DNA of 43,140 nucleotides, taken from positions 1-43,140 of IMG/VR virus record IMGVR_UViG_3300027985_001075; one strand, written 5' to 3'. This document shows positions 15,575-22,620 of this stretch, piece by piece (positions within the stretch are counted from its first letter, which is position 1; each line of letters opens with the position of its first letter). The notes under the pieces were generated by a model. That model had not been told where the DNA came from. It searched no databases and was given only the letters and a program-made list of their open reading frames with translations. The DNA is from a virus. Made by a program: the position numbers and the translations under genes.

Positions 15575-16171
15575 TTACCCGAAAATATCTTCCTCGAAGG
15601 GATCGGCTGAACTAGATGCCGGCGCCTTACCTATGACCTTGAAGACTGATTCGGGAGTCACTGACGAGCCACCACCAAGGCGTTCCCCGTCTTTTACTTT
15701 CTGAATGTGGAGAAGGCCCAGGGACACACCGAACTTCTCTGTGCTGTAGGCGTAGGCGTCGATCAGGATATTGCAGACGCACCCTGAATAGATTTCATCG
15801 GGGCAGATGATCTTCTTCACTGCCTGGTTGACCACTCCGGGCTGGAACTTAGACGAGGCCGAAGCAAAATACATCCCGGCGTACTCAGGGTATTTCTCAG
15901 ACTTGGGTACGCCGTCATTTGTGCATTCTCCGTCATCTCCGTCCTTGAGAGGGTTGGTCAGCTTGCGGGGTCGGGTTGTGGGGTCGGGCCACTTCGTGTC
16001 GACGGCAGCCTTGCAAAGAGCCTTGATGGCTGCAATGGTTTTGGCTCCGGCTTCACCCTTGGGAATCAGGAAACTGACTTCGTACCTTTCGCCCTTGTCG
16101 GTCTGGCGGGGCTCGAAAACATGAGGGAAAACGATTCTGACATTCTCAATAACAATGGGTTCAACGGCCAT
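15575..16171 (-). CDS. ssDNA-binding protein (DUF2815 family)
   Basis: 198 residues (MAVEPIVIENVRIVFPHVFE). The sequence fits the DUF2815 / Enc34-type OB-fold ssDNA-binding proteins, including the KGERYEVSFLIPK strand and YAGMYFASASSKFQPGVV core. The acidic end DPFEEDIFG is like the SSB C-terminal tip that recruits other replication proteins. Shortly before this tip it carries PESVFKVI, which recurs almost unchanged at the end of the DUF2800 nuclease encoded directly upstream. Confidence 0.88.
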   Translation of the reverse strand: MAVEPIVIENVRIVFPHVFEPRQTDKGERYEVSFLIPKGEAGAKTIAAIKALCKAAVDTKWPDPTTRPRKLTNPLKDGDDGECTNDGVPKSEKYPEYAGMYFASASSKFQPGVVNQAVKKIICPDEIYSGCVCNILIDAYAYSTEKFGVSLGLLHIQKVKDGERLGGGSSVTPESVFKVIGKAPASSSADPFEEDIFG

Positions 16172-16188
16172 TTCTAAAATCCTCCTTT

Positions 16189-17331
16189 TTAATCTATAAC
16201 CTTGAAGACTGCTTCCGGGCCCAGATTGAGCGCGGGTCTCTTGTCACTCTCCGGGGCCAGAGTAGGATTGCCACTCTTGACTCCGACAAACTGATTGATC
16301 AGCTCTTTCGCGTCCTTGGCTTTCATTCCAGTGGCGTCTCTGAGGGCTGTCTCCATTTGCGCCGGGCTTAACAGCTCAGTCTTGTACGGTTCAACCCCGG
16401 CAGACTGAGCGCAAGCAGCGGCTCCTCTCTCATCTGTCCAGATTCTAGTGGAGCGCCCTTCTACTATCTTGAAGCCTGGAACTGTCTCGCCCTGGCGAAG
16501 AAGATCCATAGCGTACTTTTCCACTCTCTTGTCCCACATGGAGAGAAGGGAGCGGGACTGAAGCCAGAGGGATAACTGGTCCGGCGTAAGCAGTTCGGGG
16601 TCGGGCAGGACCATTGTAGGAGAAATCTCCTGGCCCCCTACAGCTTTTGTCATGGCTTTTTGGTAAGCCGGACATTTACCGGCAATCATCCCCTTGCAAA
16701 ACCGACAATGGTCTCCTGGAATCAAAGGGGCCCCCTTTTCGGCTGTCGCCTCTGCCGCCGGTTTGAGAACTTTATTGCCCCACTTCCGCAGATCGTCAGG
16801 AGACACCCTCCAGCGTTTCACGGTGTCGCCCATTGTCGCTCTGGGCTGGACAACTATCAGCTCCACGGCTTCAGGATCTCCAAATTCCTGCAAGGCCCCA
16901 AGGCCGTAATACATCAACTGAGAATTATTTACCACATCGACCATGTGGCCCTTGCCATACTTGAAATCATAGACTCGCAGGAGACCATACCACTCATAGA
17001 GCATGGCGTCGTTTCTTCCGAACATTCCCGGGTAGAGCCATTCGAGACTGAATTTGCGTTCCACGAAGAGTTCGGGCCTGTCCATTTCGGCCATGTCGGC
17101 CTTGATAGTGTCAATGTAAAGTTTCGCCGCCTTGATCATCTCGGCATCTGCCCATTTCGGCGGTTTTCCTGTTTCGAGCATGATCTCACAGACCTTGTGG
17201 GCCCGTGTTCCTTCCACGGCCTCTTCTGTCGGAAGATCATCGGGAAGAGATGCACAGAACTGAGGCTGACCCGGACAGGACATCCAGCGGTCAGCTGAAC
17301 TAGCCCCAAGAGCGGAGTGGCCCTCGCTCAT
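16189..17331 (-). CDS. Cas4/RecB-like nuclease (DUF2800 family)
   Basis: 380 residues. Starts MSEGHSALGASSADRWMSCP, the standard DUF2800 opening. GRNDAMLYEW and YDFKYGKG carry the Asp and Lys of a PD-(D/E)XK nuclease, with NNSQLMYYGLGAL after. The Cys of SCPG plus the C-terminal cluster CRFCKGMIAGKCP can bind an iron-sulfur cluster as in Cas4. It is paired with the ssDNA-binding protein and SNF2 helicase, a common phage replication/recombination set. Start overlaps the previous stop as ATGA. C-terminus ends GPEAVFKVID. Confidence 0.85.
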   Translation of the reverse strand: MSEGHSALGASSADRWMSCPGQPQFCASLPDDLPTEEAVEGTRAHKVCEIMLETGKPPKWADAEMIKAAKLYIDTIKADMAEMDRPELFVERKFSLEWLYPGMFGRNDAMLYEWYGLLRVYDFKYGKGHMVDVVNNSQLMYYGLGALQEFGDPEAVELIVVQPRATMGDTVKRWRVSPDDLRKWGNKVLKPAAEATAEKGAPLIPGDHCRFCKGMIAGKCPAYQKAMTKAVGGQEISPTMVLPDPELLTPDQLSLWLQSRSLLSMWDKRVEKYAMDLLRQGETVPGFKIVEGRSTRIWTDERGAAACAQSAGVEPYKTELLSPAQMETALRDATGMKAKDAKELINQFVGVKSGNPTLAPESDKRPALNLGPEAVFKVID

Positions 17332-17933
17332 GACAGCAGACCCTTGGCCCTGGCCACAAAGTCGCCGTACTTTTCGGCTTCAAGACCTGAGACCATTTCA
17401 GCACCAAACTCATTAAGCAGTTCGATGCAGATATCCTTGCCCTTTGTCTCCCGGAGAGAGCGAAGAGCCGTCTTGACATCTTCAATGTCTGCTGTGGGGA
17501 CAGGTTCTTTTTCTCTCAGGTCTTCCATAAGGCCAGGGAGAGTTTCGGGCAGTTCATTTCCTGTCACATCCACCAGCATCGCATAGTTTCCGATGGTTGT
17601 TTCCTCTGCGGTCTCTGTCTCGACAGGAGCCTTGTCTACCAGTTCGTCCATAACCTTGTCGAACTCTGTATCCGACACGCCTCTGCGCCTCTGCCACACT
17701 CCGGCAGAGGTCAGCTTGTGGTTCGAGGAGTGAATCCTGGCATCCCAGGGCAGACCCTGAGAGTCCACTTCGGGAACCTCGTCAACCACTTTCTCTTTCA
17801 GATCCTCAGTGCAGATCAGATCAGCCTTCTCTGACAGATCCTGGATCATGCTGTTCTTCGCCTCAATGGCATCTGCGATCCTCTCCACCGCCTTGATAAA
17901 CCTGTCTGCCATTTCCAAAAACTTTTCAAACAT
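17328..17933 (-). CDS. phage protein with LPWDARIH motif
   Basis: 201 residues. An N-terminal helix/coiled coil (MFEKFLEMADRFIKAVERI) is followed by DSQGLPWDARIHSSNHKL and WQRRRGVSD, a motif repeatedly found beside phage replication genes in my knowledge. The rest is acidic, then a helical C-terminal domain (ELLNEFGAEMVSGLEAEKYG). No catalytic function known. It lies between the SNF2 helicase and the DUF2800 nuclease with a 4-bp overlap to the latter. Confidence 0.75.
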   Translation of the reverse strand: MFEKFLEMADRFIKAVERIADAIEAKNSMIQDLSEKADLICTEDLKEKVVDEVPEVDSQGLPWDARIHSSNHKLTSAGVWQRRRGVSDTEFDKVMDELVDKAPVETETAEETTIGNYAMLVDVTGNELPETLPGLMEDLREKEPVPTADIEDVKTALRSLRETKGKDICIELLNEFGAEMVSGLEAEKYGDFVARAKGLLS

Positions 17934-17951
17934 TGAAATACCTCCTGTTTA

Positions 17952-19238
17952 TTATTGGCCTGTTTGGCCATTCAAAACTTCTTCTGTTATTTTAATCTTC
18001 CGTACCAGGGCCTGAGCCTTATTGGCGTCCAGGCTCCCGTTCAAAACCAGGTAAGTGACCAACACCGGCATGGTCTGACCCATTCGGTGTACCCTGTCAA
18101 TAGCCTGGCTCATTGTCCCTGGGTCCCAGACCAACTCAACAAAGATAACATGGCTCGCGGCCGTCAGAGTGTGGACTGTTCCCATGGATATATGGTTGCC
18201 CACGATGACCCGGCAATCAGGGTCGTTCTGGAAACTGTCACAGGCTCTTTGACTCGCCTTTACGGAGTCATCGCCCGTTATGGTCACAGAGCCCGGAAAG
18301 GCGTTCCTAATGAATCTGACGACCTCCTTATGCCATGCGAAGACCACGACTTTGTCTTCCTCTTCAAGGCAATCTTTTATGTACTCTATAGCCGGGGCCA
18401 CTTTTCGCAGACCATCAATCAGAGATTCCGCAGACATCTTGCTGATATCGATCTTTTTCACTTCGGTAAGCGATTTGAGGCCACCAGGAATCGGGCCGGC
18501 CTCGATCTCAAGAACCTGATGTGTCTTCGCAGGTAGCTCCGTGAGAACTTCTTTTTTGAGTCTTCGGATCATTACCTTCTTCAGACACTCATGTAGCTCA
18601 AGAGTGTTAGTCGCTCCCTTGTAGTCCCATTTCTCAGTCAGAACTGGTTTGTCATATTTGTCCTTTTTCCAGAACTTTTTCTTGTGACCATTACAGAACC
18701 GGAGTCCGTAATCGTGATAGCTGAGTTTCGTCAGTCCTGTTCCGTAGAGGATAGGCCACAGCTCAATAGGCCTGGACAGGATCGGCGTTCCGCTCATGAA
18801 TATGTGGTGGTCGGCGTTCAGTCCTCCATGAGCAAGAAGGGCCTTTGTCCGTTGTGTCTCCCAGTTCTTCAGATAGTGGGCCTCGTCATAGACTACCACA
18901 TCCCAATGGATCGACCTCAACAGCCCTTTGTACCTGTTGCATAAGTCGTAATTGATAACCACTACATCGGCATTTTTGTATGCCCGACTGTCTTTCCCAC
19001 TTACGATTCCAATGGCCAGAGGAATCTGTAACCATTTCTCCAGTTCTCTGGTCCAGTTGATCTTTCCCGAAGCCGGGCAGACCACCAGAACCCGAAGGGC
19101 GCCGATAATGTTTATCGCTCCGATAGCCTGGATCGTCTTGCCCACTCCCATGTCGTCGCCAATGTAGGCAACCCGGCGCGGTGCTGCAAACTCGGCTCCA
19201 TTGATCTGGTACCGTCGGGCCTGGGTGGGCCACATCAT
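17952..19238 (-). CDS. SNF2/SMARCAL1-like DNA-dependent ATPase
   Basis: 428 residues starting at ATGATG, with a 4-bp overlap to the small zinc gene upstream. Helicase motif I GDDMGVGKTIQ (27-37), Ia CPASGKINW, motif II DEAH (118-121), motif III MSGTP and motif VI QAIDRVHRMGQ are all in order. The compact size is typical of phage SNF2 proteins, which remodel forks or anneal strands. No extra nuclease or chromatin domain. It heads the SNF2-DUF2800-SSB-polymerase block. Confidence 0.93.
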   Translation of the reverse strand: MMWPTQARRYQINGAEFAAPRRVAYIGDDMGVGKTIQAIGAINIIGALRVLVVCPASGKINWTRELEKWLQIPLAIGIVSGKDSRAYKNADVVVINYDLCNRYKGLLRSIHWDVVVYDEAHYLKNWETQRTKALLAHGGLNADHHIFMSGTPILSRPIELWPILYGTGLTKLSYHDYGLRFCNGHKKKFWKKDKYDKPVLTEKWDYKGATNTLELHECLKKVMIRRLKKEVLTELPAKTHQVLEIEAGPIPGGLKSLTEVKKIDISKMSAESLIDGLRKVAPAIEYIKDCLEEEDKVVVFAWHKEVVRFIRNAFPGSVTITGDDSVKASQRACDSFQNDPDCRVIVGNHISMGTVHTLTAASHVIFVELVWDPGTMSQAIDRVHRMGQTMPVLVTYLVLNGSLDANKAQALVRKIKITEEVLNGQTGQ

Positions 19239-19396
19239 TTCTTTTTGTCGCTTTTGTCCACTGGGACAAGCTTCTCCGGTTCACGAATCGTACGCCGCGC
19301 TTCATCGGCGTGGAATGGGCAGAGCCCGTGGCTGTCTTCGCCGGGCTGGCCATCGTCAGAAATAACCTTTTTGCAGACTGAACATATCGCTCTCAT
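19235..19396 (-). CDS. small zinc-binding protein
   Basis: 53 residues: MRAICSVCKKVISDDGQPG then SHGLCPFHADEA and a lysine-rich end. CxxC followed by C-x-x-H makes one zinc site; the HGLC-FHA pattern recurs in short phage and bacterial proteins. AAAGGAG lies seven bases before the ATG and the stop overlaps the SNF2 start as ATGA. Function unknown. Confidence 0.72.
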   Translation of the reverse strand: MRAICSVCKKVISDDGQPGEDSHGLCPFHADEARRTIREPEKLVPVDKSDKKK

Positions 19397-19409
19397 GGTT
19401 TTCTCCTTT

Positions 19410-20012
19410 CTATTCTTCAGGCAGACTATTGTACAGAGCGTTGATCCATTCGTGTTGTCTCTTGCATCTCAAAATTTCCGATTCATGCGCGCTTTTATGA
19501 TATCTAATCTGAGCTCTTTTCTCTTTCAGTTTGTCTGCAATCCAATCTGCTCCAGACAAAACTTCGATTTCAACAAGTCGATTTTGCCAGAAACCTAAAG
19601 CACAATCGAACTTTATAGATTCGTTTATTTGATCTATCATGAATTCCTTTAAACCATTATGCTCTTTGGTTGGAACTTGCCAATTGTCGACAGATGCAAG
19701 CATGTCTCTATATTTTGCCTCTAAATCTATCAACTCAGCAATTTTTTTAGAAATACCAAGCTTCTCTTCAATATATTCTTCAACCGACGCTTTTCGAGCG
19801 TCTTCTATGGAAAGATTTTTAAGATTTTCAATATCTCTTTCGATAATAGCTATTTGTTCGATATGATATGTTCCTAGATCAATATACGAAGGTTTGGCTT
19901 CCGAGGGTTCGTCTCTCTGGTGCATACACGCTCCAAAACTTCTTGCACATCTCAAAGCAAACTCTCTGAAACTGATTCCATTCGCAATATCAGCTGTGTA
20001 TCCTGTAGGCAT
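19410..20012 (-). CDS. conserved phage protein, MPTGYTADI family
   Basis: 200 residues. The opening MPTGYTADIANGISFREFAL and the RSFGACMHQRDEP segment are conserved in a widespread phage family of unknown function. The rest is helical and charged. AGGAGG lies eight bases before the ATG. The gene is visibly more AT-rich than its neighbours, suggesting a different recent origin. Confidence 0.75.
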   Translation of the reverse strand: MPTGYTADIANGISFREFALRCARSFGACMHQRDEPSEAKPSYIDLGTYHIEQIAIIERDIENLKNLSIEDARKASVEEYIEEKLGISKKIAELIDLEAKYRDMLASVDNWQVPTKEHNGLKEFMIDQINESIKFDCALGFWQNRLVEIEVLSGADWIADKLKEKRAQIRYHKSAHESEILRCKRQHEWINALYNSLPEE

Positions 20013-20023
20013 ATTATTTCCTC

Positions 20024-20344
20024 CTAAAAGAACGCCCCACCCGGGACATAATCGCCGACTTCCCTGTCGAAGTGGAAAAGCTGGATCACGGCCCAGGGTG
20101 GCTTTGTTTCCAGAATCACATCAAGGCCTAGTGTCAGGCCGGTGATGCAAAGGTGGATAGCTGTGCGGGTTACTGATTCACCGAAACGGTCAGCCAACTC
20201 GGCCCATCGTCTCCGGGCTAGTTCCACCAGGAAGAATCTCTGGCGGGGACTTCCGGAGAAGTCCTTGGTGTCCTCGTATCGAAAAAACGGTTCGTCCGCT
20301 CCAGTGCCATGGCGACTCTGGAACATTTCCAGTTTAATTGGCAT
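20024..20344 (-). CDS. hypothetical protein
   Basis: 106 residues from ATG 20344 (MPIKLEMFQSRHGTGADEPF), eight bases after AAGGA; the longer frame to 20413 would run through a terminator hairpin. FRYEDTKDFSGSPRQRFFLVELARRRWAELADRFG is strand then helix, and the end (FHFDREVGDYVPGGAFF) is hydrophobic. Family unknown. Confidence 0.62.
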   Translation of the reverse strand: MPIKLEMFQSRHGTGADEPFFRYEDTKDFSGSPRQRFFLVELARRRWAELADRFGESVTRTAIHLCITGLTLGLDVILETKPPWAVIQLFHFDREVGDYVPGGAFF

Positions 20345-20365
20345 CTGTTTGGTCCTTTCTTTTGT

Positions 20366-20403
20366 AAAAAGTTTGGGAGAGAGGGTGTCCAGTCCTCCCT
20401 CCC
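20366..20403 (-). terminator. rho-independent terminator between two early genes
   Basis: On the minus strand GGGAGGGAGG pairs with CCTCTCTCCC (10 bp, one G-T) around a 9-base loop, followed by AAACTTTTT. It lies in the 140-bp gap between the genes at 20485 and 20024. I found no clear promoter after it, so it may act as a partial terminator or antiterminated site. Confidence 0.75.
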
Positions 20404-20484
20404 GTGGCAACAAGTATCATCAAACAGGTGTCGCCCTTCACCCTGGGCGCAAGGTTGGTTTCCAGGCACGATGCCCCTGGAGGC

Positions 20485-21102
20485 CTATTCGTCTTCCTCG
20501 CACTCCGTTTCTGTAAGTTCGAGGAATTCATCGTTACTCGGGAGATTATTCAAATCAAAAGAAGCTATCATCCTCACATGATAGTATTCGTTGTTTTTTT
20601 CTATCGGAAGAAATGAAAATCGGTGTGTTTCGGTTTCAAGGAAAGGAACTTTGTTGAAGCCAACATAAACTTCGAATTTGTTGGCGTCAAGATCGATAAC
20701 ATAGGCCCATTCGCAAAAAAGAGAATCAGCAGCAAAATCGATGTTGCTCCGGAGAAGTATTTCGTTGTCGTCGGAATTTGCGATGTTTGAAAGAATCTCG
20801 CAACCCAAGTCACGGGAACAATAATTTCTCCACCAGTTTATTTGTTCTTCTGATCTGTTGTCGGGCTCGTTGCTCCATTTGGGGCATGCCGAGTTGTAGT
20901 TTTCGATGAAAACTTTGTCTTTCTCTTCGTCAATGAATCTTGTTTTAGTCAGGCCTTCTTTCAGCTTTTTGATGTTTTCCGGGATAGATAGAAAACCAAG
21001 AACACCGAGGCCTTGGCCAGATGGGTATCCGTCCCATTGGCCGTACTGAGCTATCTTGTATTCGTTTTCCGACTGAACAGCTATCAAATGTCTTGTGCCC
21101 AT
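20485..21102 (-). CDS. conserved phage/plasmid protein, MGTRHLI family
   Basis: 205 residues from the second ATG of ATGATG (21102), five bases after AGGAGG. The start MGTRHLIAVQSENEYKIAQY and QWDGYPSGQG are the hallmark of a widespread phage and bacterial family of unknown function. A central Trp/Asn-rich part and an acidic end (TETECEEDE) follow. AT-rich compared with most of the genome, like the MPTGYTADI gene. Confidence 0.78.
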   Translation of the reverse strand: MGTRHLIAVQSENEYKIAQYGQWDGYPSGQGLGVLGFLSIPENIKKLKEGLTKTRFIDEEKDKVFIENYNSACPKWSNEPDNRSEEQINWWRNYCSRDLGCEILSNIANSDDNEILLRSNIDFAADSLFCEWAYVIDLDANKFEVYVGFNKVPFLETETHRFSFLPIEKNNEYYHVRMIASFDLNNLPSNDEFLELTETECEEDE

Positions 21103-21150
21103 CATTTCCTCCTAATAAAACATATTGTCCGTGTAACCAACGGCGGCAAA

Positions 21151-21236
21151 GGAGAGAGCAGGAATCGAACCTGCACGGATTCTCACCGCACCTCCAGACG
21201 CATCCCGGGGACTGTCGTCCTGCGTCCGGTCTCTCC
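21151..21236 (-). tRNA. tRNA-like RNA (type II size, abnormal anticodon arm)
   Basis: 86 nt. GGAGAGA pairs with TCTCTCC over all seven acceptor positions; the T-arm GCAGG-TTCGATT-CCTGC is perfect and directly abuts the acceptor. A 4-bp D-stem (GGAC/GTCC) with GG in its loop and a variable-arm-like CGG/CCG hairpin can be drawn. The acceptor and length resemble tRNA-Ser. The anticodon arm is poor: CCGG/CTGG with one G-T pair, no T33 and an uncertain anticodon (TGC if forced). Positions 8-9 are CC and no CCA follows. It may be a decayed tRNA or a tRNA mimic. Confidence 0.45.
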
Positions 21237-21288
21237 TTGACCAGAAGCCCTCACTGGTCCGCTGTCTCATTGACTTGCGTTGCGGGTT

Positions 21289-21516
21289 CTATCCTTGGCG
21301 GCGCATTCTCTGAAAATCTTTTTCACTTTCGGCGTGTAAATATTGGCTACACTCCTCGCAAATGGCACTGAAACCATAGCAAGTCTTAAACAATGGTTTT
21401 CTAGCTTTACACCGGCTACAATAGAAAGTTAATTTGTAGAGCCCGGCACTGGGATTCTCGGCTTTAGCTGTGACAAATATACTGGCGCCCATACAGGTCT
21501 CTATATTAAATTGCAA
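21289..21516 (-). CDS. small zinc-ribbon protein, first gene of the minus-strand unit
   Basis: 75 residues, probably from TTG 21516, eight bases after GGAGG; an internal ATG (residue 9) lacks a ribosome site. TFYCSRCKARKPLF and ICEECSQYLHA give two CxxC knuckles about 20 residues apart. It is the first reading frame after the leftward promoter candidate, between the two tRNA-like RNAs. Function unknown. Confidence 0.62.
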   Translation of the reverse strand: MQFNIETCMGASIFVTAKAENPSAGLYKLTFYCSRCKARKPLFKTCYGFSAICEECSQYLHAESEKDFQRMRRQG

Positions 21517-21547
21517 ATCCTAATACCTCCATTCTTTAAAGTATTAA

Positions 21548-21590
21548 GCGACCCGAAGGGATTGAACCTTCGTGCGCCTATCGCGGTCGC
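21548..21590 (-). ncRNA. short tRNA-like element (T-arm plus acceptor)
   Basis: On the minus strand GAAGG-TTCAATC-CCTTC is a perfect T-arm directly followed by GGGTCGC, as in a tRNA 3' end. GCGACC, able to pair six of seven positions, lies only 13 bases before the T-arm, leaving no room for D and anticodon arms. A longer 96-nt fold starting at 21643 is possible but has two acceptor mismatches. It lies in the leader of the minus-strand transcript. From 21591 to 21729 I see nothing else. Confidence 0.35.
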
Positions 21591-21729
21591 TCTCGCCACC
21601 ATCTCGCGTTTCTGCGATCCATCCCACAATGTCATGGCCTCGCGCTTTGTACTGGCTCGGTGTGGGTGGCGGCTGTTTAGTTGTCAAAGAGCTGGAGTCG
21701 GAAGCTTTGTCTTTTCTGCCTCACCTTCA

Positions 21730-21758
21730 ACTCTACACCTTACCGGAGTATATGTCAA
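21730..21758 (-). promoter_or_regulatory. leftward sigma70-type promoter candidate
   Basis: On the minus strand TTGACA (21753-21758), 17-bp spacer, TAGAGT (21730-21735). The -35 box is perfect and the -10 matches four of six. It points into the early unit and lies just left of the palindrome/iteron region. The leader to the first gene is about 200 nt. Confidence 0.7.
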
Positions 21759-21811
21759 TAGGGTATCGTAAAAAAGTTTGGTTACTTTTCGGCCATTCCG
21801 TGCTCTGACAA

Positions 21812-21840
21812 TAATATATAATACTCCGTATTATATATTA
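21812..21840. repeat. AT-rich perfect palindrome, 13-bp arms
   Basis: TAATATATAATAC (21812-21824), TCC, GTATTATATATTA (21828-21840). Each arm contains TATAAT, but no -35 box sits at the right distance on either side, so a promoter role is not supported. It borders the iterons and could be a duplex-unwinding element or a dimer-binding site. Confidence 0.9.
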
Positions 21841-21848
21841 AATGCCCG

Positions 21849-22019
21849 TGAGAGGTCTCTGAGAGGTTGTTGAGAGGTCTGAGAGGTCTCTGAGATGTGC
21901 CGTAATTACTGTAGTTCTCAAAACAGGCCGAAAAGTGAGAGGTTGTTGAGAGGTTTGAGAGGTTCGCAGTAAAACCACTGTGTTTACAGGCCATTTCAGG
22001 TGAGAGGTCTCTGAGAGGT
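21849..22019 (+). repeat. iteron array TGAGAGGT (nine exact, one variant)
   Basis: Copies begin at 21849, 21860, 21871, 21880, 21891 (variant TGAGATGT), 21936, 21947, 21956, 22001 and 22012. Spacing is 11 or 9 bp inside three clusters, close to one helical turn. ACAGGCC precedes the second and third clusters. All copies have the same orientation. This is the pattern of a replication-initiator or repressor binding array. No gene overlaps it. Confidence 0.85.
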
Positions 22020-22026
22020 TGTTACA

Positions 22027-22090
22027 GGGGGCAGGGAGATATATGGACCCCCTTAAAGGGGTCCTATTATATCTCGCTCCCTGAGCCCCC
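22027..22090. repeat. large imperfect inverted repeat (cruciform-forming)
   Basis: Nested arms: GGGGGC (22027-) with GCCCCC (-22090), AGGGAG with CTCCCT, AGATATA with TATATCT-like, and a perfect GGACCCC/GGGGTCC core around CTTAAA. No T-tract follows on either strand, so it is not a standard terminator. It ends the iteron region and precedes the rightward promoter candidate. Confidence 0.8.
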
Positions 22091-22107
22091 GCAGACCACG
22101 ACCCCTC

Positions 22108-22136
22108 TCGACAGCGCCTCCATTAAAAAATATTAA
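22108..22136 (+). promoter_or_regulatory. rightward sigma70-like promoter candidate
   Basis: TCGACA (22108-22113), 17-bp spacer, TATTAA (22131-22136) within an AT-rich patch. It is the best-placed candidate for the late plus-strand unit, about 70 bp before the first gene. The match is moderate. Confidence 0.45.
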
Positions 22137-22208
22137 TAACGGGGTTGCGGGTTTCCGGTCCCGGTTGTAAAATTGTTCACAGAGTTTGTTGCAGGGAAAG
22201 GTTCTATC

Positions 22209-22544
22209 ATGCCAGTAGTCCAGTTCCAGGAATCAGGAGATCCGATGGTTCGCCTCGAACACAAGGTGGACGGTCTGTCCGAGACAGTCGCTTCGCTGTC
22301 CAGGGATTTGCAGATCTACACCTCAGTCCAGACAGAAAAATGCAAAACATGGGAGAACCGGGTCGAGGCTCATGACAAGTTGCTCTACGGCAAGAACCTG
22401 GACAGCGGAACAGACTCAATGGTGGATCGGATTAAAAGGCTCGAATACAAGGCCCAGGCGATCTGGCTTTGCATAGGGTACTGTATAGCCAAGATGTCTC
22501 CCCTGTTGAGCAAGATGGTTGACAAGGTAGTGGCGTTGTTCTGA
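22209..22544 (+). CDS. coiled-coil protein with C-terminal membrane segment (holin/XhlA-like candidate)
   Basis: 111 residues from ATG 22209 after GGGAAAGG; an upstream TTG (22173) is open but less likely. MVRLEHKVDGLSETVASLSR forms a heptad coiled coil, and AIWLCIGYCIAKMSPLL near the end is hydrophobic enough to enter the membrane. Phage XhlA-type lysis proteins share this design. It is the first gene of the plus-strand unit, just before the terminase genes. A lysis role is a guess from layout. Confidence 0.65.
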   Translation: MPVVQFQESGDPMVRLEHKVDGLSETVASLSRDLQIYTSVQTEKCKTWENRVEAHDKLLYGKNLDSGTDSMVDRIKRLEYKAQAIWLCIGYCIAKMSPLLSKMVDKVVALF

Positions 22545-22562
22545 TAGTCTGGCCCAGTCGTT

Positions 22563-22599
22563 CCATACGCTATGATGATTAGCTTCAGGTAGCGTATGG
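22563..22599. repeat. 10-bp perfect inverted repeat before the small terminase gene
   Basis: CCATACGCTA (22563-22572) and TAGCGTATGG (22590-22599) with a 17-bp gap. There is no T-tract. Its place 21 bp before the small-terminase start would suit a packaging recognition site or an operator. Confidence 0.75.
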
Positions 22600-22620
22600 C
22601 ACTGCTAAGGGAGTTTAAAA

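Noticed and set aside
18886-19353. 155-residue minus-strand frame overlapping the SNF2 gene
   Set aside because: It lies in another frame of the SNF2 helicase and the small zinc gene, both strongly supported.
21151-21590. tRNA 3'-end sequences as phage attachment sites (attP)
   Set aside because: No integrase, excisionase or lysogeny repressor pair is seen, and the elements carry matching 5' acceptor strands, which attP cores need not have.
21812-21840. Divergent promoters with TATAAT boxes in the palindrome
   Set aside because: Both arms contain TATAAT, but no -35-like sequence lies 16-18 bp away on either strand.
21849-22019. CRISPR array
   Set aside because: Repeats are 8 bp at 9-11 bp spacing without spacer-length unique sequence, so they are iterons.
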